Assembly: GCA_959604355.1 (NCBI GenBank)
Contig: CAUHAO010000027.1
Span: 1 to 18,490, forward strand
Length of the DNA: 18,490 nucleotides
Source of the DNA: an uncultured Eubacteriales bacterium
Lineage (GTDB): Bacteria > Bacillota > Clostridia > Oscillospirales > UBA644
Direction: 5' to 3'
Shown: positions 14,811 through 18,490 of the stretch, piece by piece
Position numbering within the stretch: position 1 is the first letter of the stretch
How the letters are laid out: each line of letters opens with the position of its first letter
Made by a program: the position numbers and the translations under genes
Notes under the pieces: model-generated
Seen by the model: only the letters and a program-made list of their open reading frames with translations
Told to the model about the DNA's origin: nothing
The model's database searches: none

Positions 14811-15314
14811 TCAAAACTGTCTTATCGGCAGGTCAGCATTGTCTTCGCCCTGTTCGACGGCGCGGATGACGACATAATAGCTTACGCTATCATTGACATG
14901 AACCTGTACCCTGTCGCCGACCTTGTGACCCATGAGCGCCTTTCCGAGCGGGGACGCGATGCTGACATAGCCTCTGTCTACGTCGATACGGAGTGTCGTA
15001 ACAAGCTGTATCTGCTCTTCCTCGTCATCGTCCTCGAAATAAAGCGTGACCTTGCTCAGAAGCCCCACCTCACCGCCTTTTGCGAAATTCGTGACGACAA
15101 CTGCGGTACGTATCATTCCTTCAAGGTAACGTATACGGCGTTCGTTCTGATTCTGCGCCTGCTTTGCGCATTTGTATTCCGCGTTTTCGCTCAGGTCGCC
15201 GAATTCGCGCGTACGTTTTACTTCCGCAAGAAGCTTCGGGCGCAATTCAAGAGTCCTCTCCTTGAGCTCCGCTCTCATTTTATCCATATCGACCTGAGTC
15301 AATTGATCGTGCAT
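14811..15314 (-). CDS. greA: transcription elongation factor GreA
   Basis: GreA enters the RNA polymerase secondary channel and stimulates cleavage of backtracked RNA. The 167-residue product has the N-terminal coiled coil (about 8-75) with the functional tip EFGDLSENAEY (D40 and E43, matching the acidic pair that activates the polymerase metal). The C-terminal FKBP-like domain carries VSIASPLGKALMGHKVGDRV. It differs from standard GreA by an acidic insertion (EDDDEEEQ, about 94-101) in the second domain and a slightly longer tail. The ATG at 15314 has GGGGA 9 nt upstream; the frame extends 18 codons further without an RBS. It lies 22 nt after the metallohydrolase gene, so it is probably read from that promoter, an unusual partner for greA. 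Confidence 0.92.
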   Translation of the reverse strand: MHDQLTQVDMDKMRAELKERTLELRPKLLAEVKRTREFGDLSENAEYKCAKQAQNQNERRIRYLEGMIRTAVVVTNFAKGGEVGLLSKVTLYFEDDDEEEQIQLVTTLRIDVDRGYVSIASPLGKALMGHKVGDRVQVHVNDSVSYYVVIRAVEQGEDNADLPIRQF

Positions 15315-15336
15315 AAATCCATATCCCCTTTTCGTG

Positions 15337-17931
15337 TTAACGGTTGTTGTTATGGTCGGGATGCTCATGCTGTGTGCCGACGCCGTGAGTGTGGTACATA
15401 CCCTGCGCGTGCATACGGTTGTGCAGAGCGCGGTGCGCGGCGGTAAGGTTCATGAGTATCTGCTTGTACTTTTTCTCCTCTGCGCGGGTCGAAAGCGTCT
15501 GAACGTATGCGCTTATTCCCTCTATCTGCTCAAGAATCTCAAGCGCGTCGCCCGGGTCGAGCGGACGCTGCCCTTCGATGTAGCACATGACGGAGCTTGA
15601 ATGTGCCGCGATGAGCTCACGAATGTCTCCGTCCTTGTATTTTCCGCGAATGAGGATAGCTATCCACGACGGTTTATCGACGAATACCGAGAACGAGCCG
15701 GAGGTCTCTCCGAGGAAGTTGTTAAGGTGTTTTACTTCACGGGTCTTCCCGTTCACAACAAGTTCGACGCTTGTCACGGGGATTATCGCGCTGCCGAGAG
15801 TCCACGTCACGTCGAGCGTGCCGCCGCCCTTCGGAAGGTCGATAACAGAGCCCATATCCGCGCCGTTGACCTGCATATCTATCAGCGGGCCGAATGTTAC
15901 GAACGCGTCGCCCGACGTTATCGCCTGTTTCCATGAGTCGTATGTAAAGGGTTGCCCCTTTATATGTGCGTATGTGCGTACCGCGCCGAGTTCCGTCATC
16001 GCGTCCATTTTATCCGTGCCGCCGACGCAGGGAAGCTGGTAGCCGCAGTTGAGATAGTGGTACCAGTCGGAGAGCGAATACGGGCTTATGCCGCCGTAGG
16101 GGTTGTTCCAGCAGCAGACCTCGACCGCGTCGATGAGGTCGAGCACGACGGACGCCGAGCCTTCGCCGTACGGGTTGGGAATATGCGGCAGGATGTTGAT
16201 GCCGTTTTTATCGCGGCATTGTTTTGCCCAGTCGGATATACCCGCTTCGAGCGCGTCGCCTATCGCCGCCTCATCGGGAGCACCTGTTGCAAGCGGAAGA
16301 ATGATGTCGCCCTCGTAGCCGACGAGAGAGATGTGACCCATGACCTGCTGACGGTTCTCCGTACCGACACGCACAAGGTATTCGCCGTCGCCGCCCGCCT
16401 CTTTTGAGCCGATGGTCGTTTTGCCGTCAAAATCGGCGGCGTTGGTAAACATTTCTCCCCATTGCGACGCGAGCAGATTGACGACGTTTATGCCTTCCGC
16501 CGCGCCTTCAAGCTGTGCCGTCATAGGCGAAAGGAAATGAACGTGAGTGTCCGCCGTGACCCAGCCCTTGCTGCGCCAATCGACGGTATGTTCGAGCTCC
16601 ACGGTGAATTCGGTATGATTTTCATCGACCTCGAGTATCGCTTTATAGGGCTTTATCTCGAAACCTTTTGTTATGTCGACGTATATTTTGCCTTTCGGCG
16701 CGAGCATATGCACCTCACCGTCAACATAGCAGCAGTCATAGCCGCGGCGCGTGTAGTCCGCCGAAAAGTCCTCGAACCACTGATTTGTGGTGTAGCGCTG
16801 TCTGTCGCGGGGCGCGAGGTATTCACCGAACCGGCCGTGGGCGTGGAATTTGACCGCGGTGCGCTTACGTGTCTGTTTGTCGATGATATGTATGGTAACA
16901 TCTTCGCGCGCAGGTTCAATATGCAGGTGCGCGTTTGATGCAATACGTTTGAGCGGTATCTCCGCGTTGCCCAGGAAGAGATGTGCGTCGGGATGCGCTG
17001 AAAATTCGACGATGAAAGCGTGGTCCCTGCATTTCGGTGGGAGTGTTGAGTCCGTGGTAAGCCAATTTTCATTTTCGAAAAGCAGGTGCGGACGCACGGA
17101 AATGACGGCGCCCATGTCTATGGAGATGTTGTTTTTAAGATTTATCGCGCTGTGGCGGAGTCTTTCAAGTTCTTCCGCGTCTATTTCGGGCCAATTGGCA
17201 GCGTCGTTGAGGTCAAGGCACATTTTTTCGCGACGTTCCCAGCGAAGAGGATTTTCGCGCACGTCGCAGCCCGTGATGCCGCTGATAATGACGGCGCGTG
17301 TGAGGTTGCGCACGGTGAGACTGACGGCTTTTTTGCCCGTCTTGTTTTCCCATGCGTAGAGCCAGAGGTTAAAATCGCAGTTCTCCCCTGCTTTTTCGGT
17401 GCGAGCCATGTTTCTGCCGTAGGTGCGCTTTGTACTGCCGTAACGCGCTATTTCCTCGAACGACGTGTCATTTGCGGCGGGTTTTTTATGCGGACGGCAC
17501 TCAAAGCCGCCGTTGCCGCCGGTTTCGCTCCATGCGTTTATCGCGTAGCGCATACGGATATCAATGGACTGCTGTGAGCCGTCCTCAAATGTGATTATAT
17601 AATCCGCGACGTGTGCGCCTATCGGAGGCACACCCGTAAACGGAGACATTATTTCGTTGCGCAGGCTGCGTTCGGGGCAATCCGCGGAATGAAGAAAAAC
17701 AATATATCTGTCGCTTATTCCACCGAGCGGAAACGTGACGTCATCGCCCTCGAACAGCGCGACGGTGTCGTTACCCTGTGACGGGACGTCAAAAGGGATG
17801 CCCCAATACGCGGGCGACGGGCGGAAATAAGTCGCTTCCTCGCACATATCCTCGCCGCAGCGCGGGTCAAGCGCCGAAACGGACGTGTTGCAAGCGCACG
17901 CGAGAGAAACTGTATGAAATCTTTCGTTCAT
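15337..17931 (-). CDS. CehA/McbA-type PHP-domain metallohydrolase
   Basis: The 864-residue protein carries a PHP metallohydrolase domain in its second half. The signature ADTHVHF (H463, H465) is the first metal motif, ILPHIPNP supplies H583, and CVGGTDKMDAM supplies D640. CehA and McbA hydrolyse carbamate esters, but most family members have unknown substrates. The first 440 residues contain beta-rich segments (FPLGGISDRYIVFLHSADCP; VISVRPHLLFENENW) that look like accessory or carbohydrate-binding-like domains. The C-terminus is His-rich (YHTHGVGTQHEHPDHNNN). No clear signal peptide is seen, suggesting a cytoplasmic enzyme. The ATG at 17931 is chosen because it follows an AGGCAGG-like RBS and the promoter; the frame extends 22 codons upstream into the promoter itself, which is implausible. 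greA follows. Confidence 0.85.
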   Translation of the reverse strand: MNERFHTVSLACACNTSVSALDPRCGEDMCEEATYFRPSPAYWGIPFDVPSQGNDTVALFEGDDVTFPLGGISDRYIVFLHSADCPERSLRNEIMSPFTGVPPIGAHVADYIITFEDGSQQSIDIRMRYAINAWSETGGNGGFECRPHKKPAANDTSFEEIARYGSTKRTYGRNMARTEKAGENCDFNLWLYAWENKTGKKAVSLTVRNLTRAVIISGITGCDVRENPLRWERREKMCLDLNDAANWPEIDAEELERLRHSAINLKNNISIDMGAVISVRPHLLFENENWLTTDSTLPPKCRDHAFIVEFSAHPDAHLFLGNAEIPLKRIASNAHLHIEPAREDVTIHIIDKQTRKRTAVKFHAHGRFGEYLAPRDRQRYTTNQWFEDFSADYTRRGYDCCYVDGEVHMLAPKGKIYVDITKGFEIKPYKAILEVDENHTEFTVELEHTVDWRSKGWVTADTHVHFLSPMTAQLEGAAEGINVVNLLASQWGEMFTNAADFDGKTTIGSKEAGGDGEYLVRVGTENRQQVMGHISLVGYEGDIILPLATGAPDEAAIGDALEAGISDWAKQCRDKNGINILPHIPNPYGEGSASVVLDLIDAVEVCCWNNPYGGISPYSLSDWYHYLNCGYQLPCVGGTDKMDAMTELGAVRTYAHIKGQPFTYDSWKQAITSGDAFVTFGPLIDMQVNGADMGSVIDLPKGGGTLDVTWTLGSAIIPVTSVELVVNGKTREVKHLNNFLGETSGSFSVFVDKPSWIAILIRGKYKDGDIRELIAAHSSSVMCYIEGQRPLDPGDALEILEQIEGISAYVQTLSTRAEEKKYKQILMNLTAAHRALHNRMHAQGMYHTHGVGTQHEHPDHNNNR

Positions 17932-17968
17932 GTTCTGTACCTGCCTTAACGGGATTTTCTTCACGATA

Positions 17969-17997
17969 ATTGTATCACATTTCACCGTCTTTTGCAA
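17969..17997 (-). promoter_or_regulatory. SigA-type promoter of the metallohydrolase-greA unit
   Basis: On the minus strand TTGCAA (17997-17992), a 17-nt spacer and TACAAT (17974-17969) lie 38 nt upstream of the start codon. Confidence 0.8.
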
Positions 17998-18173
17998 GTC
18001 GGGTATTCATTTTTTACATAAAAGACATAAAAACAGCCTGTGTCCGAGAGGTCTTGACTTAATAGATTTCCGGAATCGCGCAAGGCGGATTTATTTGAAC
18101 GGAATATTTGCCGTTTTACGATTTCTCCGTTTCGTACGAATGAAAACTTTTTTCAAAATAAGAGAGTTAACGC

Positions 18174-18202
18174 TTGACAAGGGCGGCAATTTGTAGTATA
18201 AT
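18174..18202 (+). promoter_or_regulatory. consensus promoter of tRNA-Val
   Basis: TTGACA (18174-18179), a 17-nt spacer and TATAAT (18197-18202): both boxes are perfect, as expected for a stable-RNA promoter. The mature tRNA begins 31 nt after the -10. The 170 nt between this and the divergent metallohydrolase promoter hold nothing I recognise. Confidence 0.92.
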
Positions 18203-18232
18203 ATTTCTGCTCGATAAATCGGGCGTGAATAC

Positions 18233-18308
18233 GGACGCTTAGCTCAGCTGGTAGAGCATCCGCTTGACGTGCGGATGGTCAGGGATTCGAGTTCCTTAGC
18301 GTCCACCA
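18233..18308 (+). tRNA. tRNA-Val (anticodon GAC)
   Basis: A complete 76-nt cloverleaf with encoded CCA. The acceptor arms GGACGCT and AGCGTCC pair over 7 bp; the D arm is GCTC/GAGC. The anticodon stem TCCGC/GCGGA carries the loop TTGACGT, with anticodon GAC at 18266-18268. The T arm AGGGA/TCCTT with loop TTCGAGT includes one G-U pair. The discriminator base is A. Confidence 0.97.
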
Positions 18309-18342
18309 AAAATAAAGCAGGCCATGTGCCTGCTTTATTTTT
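18288..18342 (+). repeat. tRNA-tail/terminator direct repeat, copy 1
   Basis: 55 bp covering the last 21 nt of tRNA-Val (from CGAGTTCC in the T loop through CCA) plus the terminator hairpin. It is identical to 18436-18490. Confidence 0.95.
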
Positions 18343-18344
18343 TT
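18310..18344 (+). terminator. intrinsic terminator of tRNA-Val
   Basis: AAATAAAGCAGGC (18310-18322) pairs with GCCTGCTTTATTT (18328-18340) around CATGT, ending in a T run to 18344. It starts 2 nt after the CCA. Confidence 0.9.
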
Positions 18345-18435
18345 ACAATAAGATAAGAAACTCGAATGACGCGGGAGTGAATGACGTGCCGGGGGCACGT
18401 CAGAGCCGCGGCGAGACCGAGCCCGCAGGCGAGAA
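18343..18435. other. GC-rich, hairpin-forming spacer between the tRNA-tail repeats
   Basis: The 93-nt spacer contains a perfect 9-bp hairpin, TGACGTGCC/GGCACGTCA with a GGG loop (18382-18402). It is nested inside GCGGG (18371-18375) / CCCGC (18422-18426), and AACTCG (18359-18364) pairs with CGAGTT at the start of repeat copy 2. GGCGAGACCGAG and GGCGAGAACGAG form a short internal direct repeat near its right end. No RBS or credible ORF is seen. It resembles a structured intergenic repeat more than a gene. Confidence 0.6.
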
Positions 18436-18490
18436 CGAGTTCCTTAGCGTCCACCAAAAATAAAGCAGGCCATGTGCCTGCTTTATTTTT
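18436..18490 (+). repeat. tRNA-tail/terminator direct repeat, copy 2 (reaches the window end)
   Basis: A 55-bp perfect copy of 18288-18342, offset by 148 bp. It contains the 3' 21 nt of tRNA-Val and a second terminator hairpin, but no 5' part of the tRNA, so it cannot form a tRNA. The repeat may continue beyond the window. Confidence 0.95.

Noticed and set aside
18269..18463. 64-codon frame running from the tRNA into the second repeat
   Set aside because: It starts inside the tRNA, crosses a terminator and has no RBS.
1..18490. CRISPR array, rRNA or complete insertion sequence
   Set aside because: No regularly spaced repeats, rRNA motifs or transposase with terminal inverted repeats were seen.

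Overview
The window looks like a chromosomal segment of an endospore-forming member of the Clostridia, probably an uncultured gut-type lineage. The basis is a dnaG-rpoD pair with a 2-nt gap, a SpoVM-like micro-ORF, strong SigA-type promoters, AGGAGG-like ribosome binding sites, U-tract terminators and a tRNA-Val with genome-encoded CCA. The genus cannot be fixed from the sequence alone.

Region 1 (1-4740) is AT-richer and accessory in character. It holds the 3' end of a small secreted-domain gene, a class B sortase-like gene whose catalytic Cys codon reads Tyr, a convergent XRE-type repressor, and a large serine recombinase that has lost its N-terminal catalytic part right at the repressor's 5' end. 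A 430-nt intergenic stretch with short direct repeats and a terminator follows, then a CPA2-type cation/proton antiporter. This reads as a decayed integrative element beside the core genome.

Region 2 (4740-8160) is core. A 28-codon ORF on the minus strand, with its own RBS and terminator, closely resembles the sporulation peptide SpoVM. Divergent from it is the primase/principal sigma pair dnaG-rpoD.

Region 3 (8160-11575) is a three-gene minus-strand operon with a clear promoter: an SPFH/band-7 protein with three C-terminal zinc ribbons, a double zinc-ribbon protein with a C-terminal membrane anchor, and a secreted/anchored TPM-domain protein. These match Bacillus subtilis YdjI, YdjG and YdjH, the membrane partners of PspA, but in permuted order and with no pspA in the window. 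A small orphan polytopic membrane protein is divergent from it.

Region 4 (12220-14800) is a two-gene plus-strand unit behind a near-consensus promoter: a TIGR00300/LOR-SDH-type protein (family linked to ornithine cyclodeaminase activity) and a Gfo/Idh/MocA oxidoreductase lacking the usual EKP lysine. Region 5 (14800-18000) is a minus-strand unit: a CehA/McbA-type PHP metallohydrolase followed 22 nt later by greA.

Region 6 (18170-18490) has a consensus promoter, tRNA-Val(GAC) and its terminator. The last 21 nt of the tRNA plus the terminator are repeated exactly 148 nt downstream, separated by a GC-rich, hairpin-forming 93-nt spacer. No complete new defence or mobile system is evident. The items most worth a second look are the tRNA-tail repeat, the Cys-to-Tyr sortase, the unlisted SpoVM-like peptide, the truncated recombinase and the Ydj-like operon without pspA.
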